Positions 25,611-34,785 of a stretch of DNA of 37,546 nucleotides are shown here, one piece after another (positions within the stretch are counted from its first letter, which is position 1; each line of letters starts with the position of its first letter). The DNA comes from Phaeodactylibacter sp. (GTDB lineage Bacteria; Bacteroidota; Bacteroidia; Chitinophagales; Saprospiraceae). The stretch lies in contig NZ_JALEGS010000103.1 of assembly GCF_022763345.1 (NCBI RefSeq), positions 1 to 37,546 of the forward strand, given 5' to 3'. A model generated the notes under the pieces. It worked only from the letters and a program-made list of their open reading frames with translations, searched no databases and had not been told where the DNA came from. Position numbers and translations under genes: made by a program.

Positions 25611-28553
25611 CTACTTTAAATTAAAACTAAAGGTGACAGGCAGGCGCTTTTGCTGCCCATCGGTATCCTGAATGACCATATCCGTCAAAAACAAGCTGCT
25701 GTTTGGCTTAAGGCCAGCAAGGTGTTGCTGCACCGTGACATTCTCCGCAGATTTAGATTTCAGCGTTACGCCCTTACCGTCTTCCGGTATGATGACCAAC
25801 TCGAATTGCAGCACCGGGTACTCCAACCCTCCAATTTCCAACAGCATCCCATCCTCGGTGGTATGCTGAAAGGCATGCAGGGACTGCACCTCATTACTCC
25901 GGGTACCGCTCAGCCCACGCCAATGAAAGGTCATTGCCTTATCGTACAACTCATAATACTCCGGTATGGTATCCGTATCAATATACGTCGCATGCAACAG
26001 TTCCACTCTGTTAATTTCCGGCTCCGGGACTATAGCCTCCTCTTCCCGGCGCAAGCGCTCTACCGTACGGAAACCAGGGATGGGCAACACATTGACCTTC
26101 GGATCATTGGCATACTGTTCATACATCCAACGGTGCTGGGCCACACTCGTATCCAAACGAATGAGGGTAGGCGCTCCCGGCCGGTAAACAAACTGGAAAG
26201 GGTCCAGAGATGGCTTCAGCCGCAGCGTATCAGCTTCGGCCGCAATGGGCCGTTCCTGATTGATTTTTAAAATAAGCCGCCCGCGGTCAGCGCCATTTTC
26301 CAAACCAAAGACCACCTGTAGCTCGAAGGTATCTGTGCGCTGAGCAGCTACCCTTAATCTGCGCTGCCCGGCTTCAGAGAACAAAGGCGTAAACTTCATG
26401 CCCTCTTCTACCCCGTCATAATCCCACAGCATCAGGCTATCCGTGCCCACCGGTACGCCCTGATAGGTAGCCGACCATTCGGCCGTTGCCAGGGCGGTCA
26501 GTGCTTCTGCCGGAAGATAACGGACCGCTTCACTCGCCCGCCCGGCCCGCTGCCGGAGTACCCAGTTGTAATCTCCCCATTGGATTTCTGTGCCGGAGCG
26601 CCGCAGGAATGCACTTGGCTTAGGCAACGGATCCACTTTACGGCGGGAGAATTCACCGTAGCGCTCACTGAAAAGCCCATCCTCAAAGGCCAGTCCAACG
26701 TCAGGTGACATACCGATGCCTAAACTGGTGTAAAACGCTTTTTCATCAACTGTACGAGCGATGAGGTGTATCTGATCACCTTGGCTTAGGTCAGTTACTA
26801 CCTCCTTCCAAATTTCCTGGACTTCTTCAGCCGTGGCTGCTTCCAAAATCCGGGCCGGTTCGCCTTGCTTGACAAAGCTTACACACAATTGCTCAATTTC
26901 TAAATCTTCTCCACTATTAATAATCTTAAAGGGTTGGTTTTTAATATTCATCAAGGCACTTGGCTCCAATTCCTGAATCACCATTCCGGCAACACTGGCG
27001 AACGGATGATTATACCATTGCACGCCCAGTAGCTCTTGCCCCAATTTTAACCGATACGGACTAGTTTCCCAGGTATGAACAATATTGATCTTTTGAATAT
27101 GCTCGTCCGCCAAAGCCACACAAAGTTCGGTCTTCTTGCCTTCCGCCTTGGGGCCAGCAACCTTCATCATAGCGTACACTCCTGCCTCCATCATAGCCAC
27201 CCGGAGATCATCAGAATACACCTTACCCAGACCAATAATACCGCAACTCAGGCGCCCCCAGGCATCTTCCACCGCCAAAACGAGTACCAAATCCTCCTTC
27301 ATCCCAACCCCGGCTGGCCAGGAGTCTTTCAGCCTGCCCTTTACCGAAAAGTTATGAATCAACTGAGCCCCCCTGTAAAGCAAAGCCTGCGTCTTATTGC
27401 GCCACAACACCTGATCGCCCATCACCAACTCAAGGCGTTCAGCACTCAGCGCATGCAGGGCGGCAGGCGTCAGAAAGGTAGCCTTCAAAGTATTTTCGGT
27501 ACCCCTTAGCTGCGCCGGGCTGAATACCGGCAAACGGTAAGGCCCCCAGGCCAGGGCATCCGCCATCTCCTCCGGTTGTTCGCCCCAGGTGGTAAACACG
27601 TCCCGCTGGGCAAAGGCATCCACGGCCTGCCCGGCCCGTTCCAAGCCACCGCCGGGGAATTGCTCTGACAAATTGAAAGCAAACAGCACCACCAATAATA
27701 CCGCAACCGGCAGCACCGACAGGTACTTCACTACCCGCCAGGGAGCCGATGCCCGCTGCGCCAGCATTTGAAGCCGGCTCCTTAGATGGGCCGCAAAAGT
27801 ATTAGCCAACGGGTGACAGCTGTGCCCCATCCGCTGCAGCGCTAAAAACTGTGCGTAGGTATGCCTGCTGCCTAATTCACGGGATACGTAAGCATCTGCA
27901 ATGTATTCATGCACCTGCTGCAGAGCCGTCCGGTAGGCATAGACCAATGGATTAAACCACTTCAAAATCAGATAGCATTCCATCAGCAGCACATCCACGC
28001 TATGCCGCTGCCGGACGTGCACCAGTTCGTGCTCAAGGATAATACGCTTGGCTTCAGGCAGGCCATCGCCTTTCCAAAATACGTAACTGAAAAAGCTGCT
28101 GGCCGGAATATCCCGGTCGGGGGTAAGCAAAGTGTAGCGCCCCTTTCGCTCCCGCCGGCTCCTGCGAATCAGTCTCTGTAAGGCCAGCAGGCGCAAACTA
28201 AGCCGGCTCAGCATAAAAAGTGCGCCTGTAAAGTAGAGCCCCAGCAAGATATCAGCCAGGCTCAGGGAGAAAGCGGGCGTGGGGGCCATGAGCTGCCCGT
28301 AAATTTGCAGCTTCGCTGACGTTGCTTCCCGTATCACCGGCAGGAGCACCTCCCCCGCTATTGAGGAAGGAGCCGCCGCCTGTTCAAAGTGAAGTAAAGG
28401 TATAGTAAGAGACACCGCCGGCATCAGCAACAGGTACACCCGGTTGAACTGGAAAAAGGTTTCCCGGCGGAGCAAAAAGTAATAGAGCGCGTAAAACAGC
28501 GCCAATCCGATGCTGGACTCCAGCAGATACTGGGTGACGCTACTGGGTATCAT
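25611..28553 (-). CDS. Very large M56 (BlaR1/MecR1-like) sensor metallopeptidase
   Basis: This is a 980-residue protein when started at the ATG at 28553, which overlaps the repressor gene by 14 nt. An upstream in-frame start would lie deep inside that gene. Four helices at about 10-30, 40-55, 100-125 and 285-305 surround the zinc site HELVH (His175, Glu176, His179), with a third ligand probably Glu218 in HEYIADAYV. The M56 part ends near residue 305. The remaining roughly 670 residues are periplasmic, lack the penicillin-binding SxxK/SxN/KTG motifs, and include related blocks beginning WGPYRL and WGDYNW. The last 100 residues faintly recall a GldM C-terminal domain. Family logic: signal, then M56 activation, then BlaI inactivation. 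Confidence 0.88.
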   Translation of the reverse strand: MIPSSVTQYLLESSIGLALFYALYYFLLRRETFFQFNRVYLLLMPAVSLTIPLLHFEQAAAPSSIAGEVLLPVIREATSAKLQIYGQLMAPTPAFSLSLADILLGLYFTGALFMLSRLSLRLLALQRLIRRSRRERKGRYTLLTPDRDIPASSFFSYVFWKGDGLPEAKRIILEHELVHVRQRHSVDVLLMECYLILKWFNPLVYAYRTALQQVHEYIADAYVSRELGSRHTYAQFLALQRMGHSCHPLANTFAAHLRSRLQMLAQRASAPWRVVKYLSVLPVAVLLVVLFAFNLSEQFPGGGLERAGQAVDAFAQRDVFTTWGEQPEEMADALAWGPYRLPVFSPAQLRGTENTLKATFLTPAALHALSAERLELVMGDQVLWRNKTQALLYRGAQLIHNFSVKGRLKDSWPAGVGMKEDLVLVLAVEDAWGRLSCGIIGLGKVYSDDLRVAMMEAGVYAMMKVAGPKAEGKKTELCVALADEHIQKINIVHTWETSPYRLKLGQELLGVQWYNHPFASVAGMVIQELEPSALMNIKNQPFKIINSGEDLEIEQLCVSFVKQGEPARILEAATAEEVQEIWKEVVTDLSQGDQIHLIARTVDEKAFYTSLGIGMSPDVGLAFEDGLFSERYGEFSRRKVDPLPKPSAFLRRSGTEIQWGDYNWVLRQRAGRASEAVRYLPAEALTALATAEWSATYQGVPVGTDSLMLWDYDGVEEGMKFTPLFSEAGQRRLRVAAQRTDTFELQVVFGLENGADRGRLILKINQERPIAAEADTLRLKPSLDPFQFVYRPGAPTLIRLDTSVAQHRWMYEQYANDPKVNVLPIPGFRTVERLRREEEAIVPEPEINRVELLHATYIDTDTIPEYYELYDKAMTFHWRGLSGTRSNEVQSLHAFQHTTEDGMLLEIGGLEYPVLQFELVIIPEDGKGVTLKSKSAENVTVQQHLAGLKPNSSLFLTDMVIQDTDGQQKRLPVTFSFNLK

Positions 28554-28914
28554 GATCCTCCTGTTTTTTGATCTTGTCGAGCAGGGCTTCCAGCTCACCG
28601 TAGGAAACCTCCTCCTCCTGTACGAAATGGGACAATAAAGCTTCGGCAGAACTTTCAAAGTACGACGTCATCAGGTGCCGGAATGCTTTGCTCCGGTACT
28701 CCTGCTTGCTCACGGCCGGATAATAGCGGTTGCTTTTCCCAAAGGTTTCATGCCCGATGAAGCCTTCGCCCTCCAACTTGCGCACCATGGAGGAAATCGT
28801 GGTGACTGGTGCCGGTGGCGGTGGCAGCTCGGCTACAATTTCTTTTAGAAAGGCCCGCTTTAACTTCCAGAGCACTTGCATTACCGCCTCTTCTTTTTCG
28901 TTTAGTTGTCTCAT
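28540..28914 (-). CDS. BlaI/MecI/CopY-family transcriptional repressor
   Basis: This 124-residue winged-helix protein begins MRQLNEKEEAVMQVLW. The DNA-recognition region is at about 35-60 (VTTISSMVRKLEGEGFIGHE) and a dimerisation helix pair lies at 75-118. A TTG at 28929 in frame would add five residues, but the ATG at 28914 matches the family's usual N-terminus. Members bind palindromes as dimers and are inactivated by proteolysis triggered by the M56 partner, encoded next with a 14-nt overlap. The 66-bp upstream gap holds two matching 15-bp palindromes, so autoregulation is very likely. No beta-lactamase gene is present in the window. Confidence 0.92.
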   Translation of the reverse strand: MRQLNEKEEAVMQVLWKLKRAFLKEIVAELPPPPAPVTTISSMVRKLEGEGFIGHETFGKSNRYYPAVSKQEYRSKAFRHLMTSYFESSAEALLSHFVQEEEVSYGELEALLDKIKKQEDHDTQ

Positions 28915-28918
28915 AGGA

Positions 28919-28926
28919 CAAATGTA
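28919..28926 (-). promoter_or_regulatory. -7 promoter box of the BlaI cassette
   Basis: Minus-strand TACATTTG matches TAnnTTTG exactly. A TTG at 28947-28949 (minus strand) lies 20 nt upstream, suitable as a -33 element. The box ends 4 nt before the ATG, which implies a leaderless or near-leaderless mRNA if it is used. Confidence 0.5.
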
Positions 28927-28927
28927 C

Positions 28928-28942
28928 AACGAAAATTTCGTT
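28928..28942 (-). promoter_or_regulatory. Putative BlaI operator 1
   Basis: AACGAAAATTTCGTT is a 15-bp palindrome (7-bp arms around a central base). It lies between the putative -33 and -7 elements, the ideal place to exclude RNA polymerase. Confidence 0.6.
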
Positions 28943-28967
28943 ACTCCAACTAAAAACCCATTTTATC

Positions 28968-28982
28968 AACGATTTTTTCGTT
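28968..28982 (-). promoter_or_regulatory. Putative BlaI operator 2
   Basis: AACGATTTTTTCGTT shares the AACGA-N5-TCGTT pattern with operator 1. The centre-to-centre distance is exactly 40 bp, close to four helical turns. It touches the stop codon of the upstream MscS-like gene. Confidence 0.55.
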
Positions 28983-29673
28983 ACCCGTCGGTTTGCTGCC
29001 GGATGTAAGCCTCCTGCCGCTCCTGAATATCGGTGTCTGGCGCGTAAGCGGTGATGCGGTAAGTATCAGGCCCAAGCGGTGCGACGGTAGCCGGATAAGC
29101 CGGTGCCGTCCAGGGTGAAGCGGCCAGCCATTGCTCCAGGCGCTGTTGGGCGTTGGGGCCCTCCAGCGTCACCTCAAAGGAAAACGGGGAAAGTGCCGTT
29201 TTTTCCACCGACCGTTGAATGGCAGGTGCCTGAATCAGATGATAGGGCAGTACCAATAAGCCACCGTCTTCTCCCACCAGCTTCGCGCTTCGGCCACGCA
29301 GCTGCATAATTTTGTAGGCCCGCCCCTCATAATTTAGGTAATCGCCGGGGCGCAGGTCTCCTTCCAGCCGCAGCAAAAGACCGGGGTAGAAATCCCTCCA
29401 CCAGGGCCAGCCCAGCACGATCAGCAAAATGGTCGTTGCCCCTGCAACAACCGGGGAGGCCAGCAACAGGCGGTAAAATGCAAAAACCGACCACCCCAAC
29501 CATAAGGCCACCCCTACTCTCAACAATAAGGCCTCCAGGCGTTGCCGCTGCCGCCGGCTCTTCACAAGAGGCAGCCCATACTTTTTGAGCGCGTACAGCA
29601 GCGCATGAAGCAGCAAGGCCAACAGCCCAAGCAGGAGCACTAACCCTAATGGCAAAGTAGACAATTGGATCAT
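28981..29673 (-). CDS. MscS-like small mechanosensitive-channel-type membrane protein
   Basis: This 230-residue protein has three hydrophobic helices (about 6-30, 45-70 and 73-92). They are followed by a beta-domain with the MscS pattern LRPGDYLNYEGRAYKIMQLRGRSAKLVGEDGG (about 105-137) and LPYHLIQAP, then a short alpha/beta C-terminus. MscS-family proteins form heptameric tension-gated or ligand-gated pores. The gene begins inside the stop of the cotransporter-ATPase fusion gene (ATGA overlap, 29670-29673), so the two are translated together. This suggests that ion uptake and release are coordinated. It lacks large extra domains. Confidence 0.8.
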   Translation of the reverse strand: MIQLSTLPLGLVLLLGLLALLLHALLYALKKYGLPLVKSRRQRQRLEALLLRVGVALWLGWSVFAFYRLLLASPVVAGATTILLIVLGWPWWRDFYPGLLLRLEGDLRPGDYLNYEGRAYKIMQLRGRSAKLVGEDGGLLVLPYHLIQAPAIQRSVEKTALSPFSFEVTLEGPNAQQRLEQWLAASPWTAPAYPATVAPLGPDTYRITAYAPDTDIQERQEAYIRQQTDG

Positions 29674-32600
29674 AGCATGCCTTTTTCGGTGAACAACTGC
29701 CCCAGGTAATAGCGGACCTCCGGCTTTAATTCCAGCACTTCCCGTTCGTGGGGGACTAAAAGCTGACTGCGCTGCAGCTCTTTGATCCGCCCTCCTGCCC
29801 AGTCGGCTCCTTCTGAAGCAAACAAACGGGCAAACCGCCGGTGGGTCAGCGCCCGGTGCAAATACAACTGCAACAGCACAAAGTACCAGGCAGCATCGTC
29901 CAGAACTGGAAAATCCGGCCGGTGGATCGCAGTTTCCAGCCTGTTCCGGCCCTGAGCATCCGTCCTAAGGTGAGCCAGCCAAAGGCGCAACGCTATCCCG
30001 ATATTCCCATCGCTTTGGCGGTGCAGCCGGCCAAACAACTGGTCCCAGGCCTTCATCCGCACCAACTCCTCGGGCTGCCCTCCAATGTGCAGGGGCACTC
30101 CGCCGGTCTTATGCCGGGCCCAAACCGCCGCGCGCAAATGCTGAAGCGACAATGGCCGGAGGAGGACTGTGGCAATCATAGTTTCATCCACCGGGCTCTG
30201 TGCCCGAAGCACCTGCAAGGTATTCAGGTTGCAACTCAACAGGAAAACATGCCGCTTCCCAAATGCCTGCACCGCTTCCAGCAATTGCCCGAAGGCCTGC
30301 CCCTGATCTGCCCCGCGCTGCCACCACAGCTCAATATCTTCGAGCAAAAACACGGTGCCGCCCGGGCTTTCTTCCAATAAAGCCGATAGCGCCCCTCTTT
30401 TCCCTGTCGCCTGCTCAAAGGCTTTTTGTAAGGCTCTCGGAGAGGTGGCACCGCCCTGAGGAGGGATGACTTTCAGGTAACTGCCCCCAAAAATCTGCCG
30501 CGTAGCGTACTCCAAAAAGTAGCTCTTGCCACTCAGGGCTTCCCCGGTAATCAATATGCCGCCACCGGGCCCTTCTTTTCGGTCTTGCAAGGCTTCCTGC
30601 ACCTGCAACAACGCTGCATCCCGGCTTTCTGAACGGGTCCGCAAATTGAGATGCTTGCCCGAGAACAACTGCCGGTAATAATAAGGATAAGCTTCGCGCA
30701 CAGCCTGAACCGGCCCAACGGCTTTAGCAAACACCCGTAGCCGGTCCCGGTCACTGCGCAGCGCCTGCTCCCGGCGCTCCATGGCCGCCTGTGCCACATC
30801 TTCCTGCTTTTGAGCAGCATAGTCCCGCAGCCGGTCCCACTGCATCGTGACGCGCTCTTCCAGCTTGCGGCGCCAGGCAACAATACCGCGGCGCCGGCTT
30901 TCCTTACGTACGTACTGAGACAGCGCCGCTGCCTGCGCAATGATGTGGTCAATCGTCAGCGCTGATTCCGTAGCTTCAAATTGTTCGTCCAGTTCTGCCT
31001 GAAATGCCGTGAATACGTCTGCCACTTCCTGCCCCAGTTCTGCCAGTTGCTTCTCCGATTTATTCAGAATACTGGAAAGGGCTTCATAGCTTTCGGCATC
31101 CTCCGCGGCATCCACACCGTAGTGGAGCAAACTTCCGATATTGAAAATCTGCCCGCTAAGGGGGTTCAGCTGCTGCCTCAGGAGGGTGAGCTCATTCTCC
31201 AGTATTTGGGAAAACTGCGTATCGACCAGGTAATCGGCAATTTCCAGCAGGGACAATTTCAGGGGTGGCTGCCCTTTAGTCTGCAATGCCCTGAAATCCC
31301 GGCGCGTGGCCTGATCCATAAGCTCCACTTCAACGGGAAGCGGCGAGGTAATGCGGCCGGTTTGCTCCATAAAGTGCCAGAGTACAGATTCCGTATTGTC
31401 CATATCTTCTTCATCGCGCTGAAAGGGGGCCATCGTCAGCGCCTCGGTGGCACCATGCTCCAATTGGGTTTTTAAAGTGTGGCAGGCTTGCCTGAGGCTT
31501 TCCATTTGTGCAGTCAGACCGCCCACGTAGACTTCGCTCAGGGCGTCCAGGGCATCGTTTTTGCCGGAGCGCAACAACAGCGCCGCATGCGTCAGTTGCT
31601 GATTGACTTCAAAATTGCGGTGGAACAACTGCTGATTGTTTTTCCAGGCCGCACTGAAGGCTTCAATATCCTGCGCAGCTGCTTTGGCGGGTTTTCTGCC
31701 CCACTTTTGTTTTTCCTGCTTTAGCCATTTGCTCAGATCAGCAGGCTTTTCCTGACGGCTAAGGGCATTGCAAAGCGCGCGGTCTTCGTTGCGGAGCCTG
31801 ATCAGCGGTTTCGCGACCATGCCATCCACCTGCTGCCGGAGTTGTTCAAAGCCTTCTTCCAGCTGAGCGGTGGCGTCTTCCAACAACACGGTCAGTGGCC
31901 GGTTGCTTTTAGGCTCCAGCTGTTGGTGAAGTTTGCGGGCCAATTGGCGGCTAGCCAGCATCAGGCGGGCATTCAGCTGCCCAAAATCGAGCAAGACTTC
32001 CTGCAGGGCCATTTGATTCCGGCGGCGGGCCCATTTTAAAACGGGCCGCTTCAGCCTGACCTTTTTTGTACGCCCGGAACCATTTTGCAGTTCCACACGC
32101 TGTGGTAGAGCTTCTAATACCTGCTCACAGGAAGTCAAATACTGCTCCAGTGCTTCTGCGAGCAACTGCGACAGGCTGTCCAGTTCCTGTTGCCGGAAAG
32201 CAGCGGAACGGCCGCGAAGCTCCTCCAAATGGCTGACCAGCATAGGCATGGAAAGGGTTTCGTGCTCCGCTGCCGAATCCAGCAAAGCCCTAAAAGCAGA
32301 TTCCTGATCTGTCACCCATTGCTGATAGTGCTGCTGTACCACCGCCAGCGCCCGGGCAGATAGCTGATCCATTGCCTTTTCCAAGCCTGCATCCAATGCC
32401 TGCACCACCTCCGCCAGCTGACGCTCTTCGGGCATTTGCAGGTCGTCGAGTGCCTGGCTCTTTCCGGGCTCAAAGATTTGCTTTTGCTCCAGGTCCTTGA
32501 GCCCCAGCTCAGTCGTCTCGAAAGTAGACGATGCTTTGACCAACAGCGTAGTGCCAATGAGCCCTACCAGTTCGTTGGTCTGCTTCACGAAAGTGGCTTC

Positions 32601-34661
32601 CGTCCCGGTCTGAATGTTAGGAATGCCGATGAAGATCAAATCCGCCTCCGCCGACATCGTCTTCATCAAGTCGTAAAAAGGAGTGCGGTCCAGTGCGTTA
32701 TTTATGACCTTGATCTCGGCTTCCACGCGAAACTCATCCAGCAGCGCCTGAATACGCTTCTCAATCATGCGCCGGTCCACATTAAAATCATTGACCAGCA
32801 GCACCCGGACGCGGGCATTGCGCCATTCGTTGGAGGCGCCGATGAAGCGCGCCAGGTGCAGCATTAGCTCGGCATTATTGCTGATGCCCCGCCACCACAT
32901 GTCAATTTGTGCCCGTTTGCGGAAGCCCCAGCGCTTGTCGTAGTCCAGGTAAAGCACGTTGTAGTCCAGGTCGATCAGCCGCTCGGTCATTTGGGCAAAC
33001 CAGATGGGGTCCTGCGTATTCTTGGCCCAGCCCATGAGCACGGTATTCGGCTCCAGCCCGGAAAAACCAAAAGTAGTAGCTATCGTCTCAATGCCTTTGT
33101 ACACGTTGCTGACCTCAATACGCCGCCCAAACACACCGTACTTTTGCAAGAGGTCATCGTTGACTTTCTGTTTGTGTTTGGGGAAGAGCACCTTAGACTG
33201 CCGGTTTTCCACCAGGTCGAAGTTGGTTACCATCCCCACCTGACCAGCCAGCGTCTTCCCAAACTCGATCAAATGGGGGCGCTGCTCAGAACTGCCGCTA
33301 AAGAGCATGATGTTGGGCTTCCAGTTGCGTTTGTGGTCTTCGGTAACCTCCATGCGCTTGAGCCCCGATTTGACCACCGTCGACCAGACACTCTGCCAGA
33401 CATCACCCGTGCCCAGGCTCACCTGCCGGCGCTGCAGCCATAGAAAGACACCCCCAATCACCACCAACGCCGCCACCATAGCCAGCATATCCAGCTTAAA
33501 CATGACCGCGAAGGTCGCCATGAAGCCCACCAGCCCAATCCATTTGCTTACGCGAAAGGAGGGCTTGAAGTCGGAACTGGCCCAGCTTTCCAGAAAAAAG
33601 GCAATGTTGATAAAACCATAGGCCGCCAGGTAAAACATGGAGACGATACGGGCAATGAGGTCCAATTCCCCGATCAGAATACCGCCCTCTGCAATCAGGA
33701 TGGTGAGGATAAGCCCGTTGCGGGGCTCATTGGCCGCCCCGGCGCCTTTGGCAAAAATGCGGGGCGTAATCCGGTCCAGCGACATGGCCTGCAAAATCCG
33801 TGGAGCGCCCAAAATGCCGCCAATAGCAGAAGACAGCGTCGCGCCCCAGATACCCGCAATCACCGCCGGGCCCCAGATCGAGATTTTGCGGAGGATGTTG
33901 TAATCCGACCGGAGGACCTCCAGGTCTACCTTACTGTAAAGGAAAATGGCCAGCGCGAGGTACACCACAAAACCCACGATAATCGCGGCAATGGTCCCTG
34001 CCGGAATATCCCGCTTGGGGTCCGCCAAATCTCCCGACATCGCAATACCTGCCGTGAAGCCGGTCACCGCGGGGAAAAAGATGGCAAAAACCGTTTCCAT
34101 AGGCACCGTTTCGCTAACCAGCGTTTCCGGAATGGCAGCCTCGGCCGGGCTGCCGCCCATGAAAATCACCACCAGGGAAGCGACAATAGCCGCCAGGATA
34201 AAAAACTGCGTTTTGATGGCGACAGAGGTGCTAATAAAAGCCAGCACCATCAGGAGGAAGAGGAATAAACTCCCGGTGCTCCGCATGCCATTAATATCGG
34301 TACTCAGCCCCAGGAAAGCATTGAAGCTCTCGGCAAAGCCCACCAGGTATAGCGCAATGCTCAAAGCCGTGCCCACAAACAGCGTCAGGCCAATCGCCCC
34401 ACCAATGGGCAGCCCCAGGCTGCGCGACAATACGTAGTACACCCCGCCCGCGCCAACTTTCTTATCCGTAGCAATGGAAGAAATGCTCAGGCCCGTGCTA
34501 AAGGAGATCACATGCGCAATGACCACAATAATAATCGAGCCCCAAAGCCCGGCATTACCAACCACCCAACCCATCCGCATGTACATGATCACACCAAGGA
34601 TGGTCAAAATGGAGGGCGTGAACACCCCATCAAAAGCCCGGAATTTCTTTTGTCTGCTCAT
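29670..34661 (-). CDS. SLC12-type cation-chloride cotransporter fused to coiled coils and a P-loop ATPase
   Basis: This is a 1663-residue protein started at MSRQKKFRAF (34661); a longer frame to 34718 adds an unlikely leader. Residues about 15-420 have 12 transmembrane helices with cation-chloride-cotransporter hallmarks MYMRMGWVVG, MSGDLADPKRDIPAGT and LGAPRILQAM. Residues about 440-740 match the SLC12 cytosolic C-terminal domain (ADLIFIGIPN, MGWAKNTQDP). Residues about 745-1340 are Q/E/L-rich coiled coils. A P-loop ATPase module fills about 1345-1560: Walker A GEALSGKS (1373-1380) and Walker B FLLED with Glu1441-Asp1442. A winged-helix-like tail ends the protein. Family knowledge gives Na/K/Cl symport for the first part. 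ATPase gating or assembly control is inference. Confidence 0.88.
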   Translation of the reverse strand: MSRQKKFRAFDGVFTPSILTILGVIMYMRMGWVVGNAGLWGSIIIVVIAHVISFSTGLSISSIATDKKVGAGGVYYVLSRSLGLPIGGAIGLTLFVGTALSIALYLVGFAESFNAFLGLSTDINGMRSTGSLFLFLLMVLAFISTSVAIKTQFFILAAIVASLVVIFMGGSPAEAAIPETLVSETVPMETVFAIFFPAVTGFTAGIAMSGDLADPKRDIPAGTIAAIIVGFVVYLALAIFLYSKVDLEVLRSDYNILRKISIWGPAVIAGIWGATLSSAIGGILGAPRILQAMSLDRITPRIFAKGAGAANEPRNGLILTILIAEGGILIGELDLIARIVSMFYLAAYGFINIAFFLESWASSDFKPSFRVSKWIGLVGFMATFAVMFKLDMLAMVAALVVIGGVFLWLQRRQVSLGTGDVWQSVWSTVVKSGLKRMEVTEDHKRNWKPNIMLFSGSSEQRPHLIEFGKTLAGQVGMVTNFDLVENRQSKVLFPKHKQKVNDDLLQKYGVFGRRIEVSNVYKGIETIATTFGFSGLEPNTVLMGWAKNTQDPIWFAQMTERLIDLDYNVLYLDYDKRWGFRKRAQIDMWWRGISNNAELMLHLARFIGASNEWRNARVRVLLVNDFNVDRRMIEKRIQALLDEFRVEAEIKVINNALDRTPFYDLMKTMSAEADLIFIGIPNIQTGTEATFVKQTNELVGLIGTTLLVKASSTFETTELGLKDLEQKQIFEPGKSQALDDLQMPEERQLAEVVQALDAGLEKAMDQLSARALAVVQQHYQQWVTDQESAFRALLDSAAEHETLSMPMLVSHLEELRGRSAAFRQQELDSLSQLLAEALEQYLTSCEQVLEALPQRVELQNGSGRTKKVRLKRPVLKWARRRNQMALQEVLLDFGQLNARLMLASRQLARKLHQQLEPKSNRPLTVLLEDATAQLEEGFEQLRQQVDGMVAKPLIRLRNEDRALCNALSRQEKPADLSKWLKQEKQKWGRKPAKAAAQDIEAFSAAWKNNQQLFHRNFEVNQQLTHAALLLRSGKNDALDALSEVYVGGLTAQMESLRQACHTLKTQLEHGATEALTMAPFQRDEEDMDNTESVLWHFMEQTGRITSPLPVEVELMDQATRRDFRALQTKGQPPLKLSLLEIADYLVDTQFSQILENELTLLRQQLNPLSGQIFNIGSLLHYGVDAAEDAESYEALSSILNKSEKQLAELGQEVADVFTAFQAELDEQFEATESALTIDHIIAQAAALSQYVRKESRRRGIVAWRRKLEERVTMQWDRLRDYAAQKQEDVAQAAMERREQALRSDRDRLRVFAKAVGPVQAVREAYPYYYRQLFSGKHLNLRTRSESRDAALLQVQEALQDRKEGPGGGILITGEALSGKSYFLEYATRQIFGGSYLKVIPPQGGATSPRALQKAFEQATGKRGALSALLEESPGGTVFLLEDIELWWQRGADQGQAFGQLLEAVQAFGKRHVFLLSCNLNTLQVLRAQSPVDETMIATVLLRPLSLQHLRAAVWARHKTGGVPLHIGGQPEELVRMKAWDQLFGRLHRQSDGNIGIALRLWLAHLRTDAQGRNRLETAIHRPDFPVLDDAAWYFVLLQLYLHRALTHRRFARLFASEGADWAGGRIKELQRSQLLVPHEREVLELKPEVRYYLGQLFTEKGML

Positions 34662-34785
34662 TGCTGCCGAAGGTAAGAAATCTAAGGCTACCGGGAAAAT
34701 CCGTAATATTTCGGCCACAGAGAAAGTAAAAAGAGCAGAAAAGCGTTTACTGAGTATACTTTTTCATCAGCAAGACTTGCCTTAC
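34662..34785. other. Divergent promoter region of the cotransporter-ATPase and PorE-like genes
   Basis: This 124-bp gap lies between divergent ATGs. It must hold both promoters. TACTTTTT at 34757-34764 on the plus strand is one mismatch from TAnnTTTG and 22 nt from the PorE-like ATG, but I see no exact box on either strand. Confidence 0.35.

Noticed and set aside
25611..28914. Beta-lactam resistance operon
   Set aside because: There is a BlaI/M56 pair but no beta-lactamase or PBP2a-like gene, and the sensor tail shows no penicillin-binding motifs.
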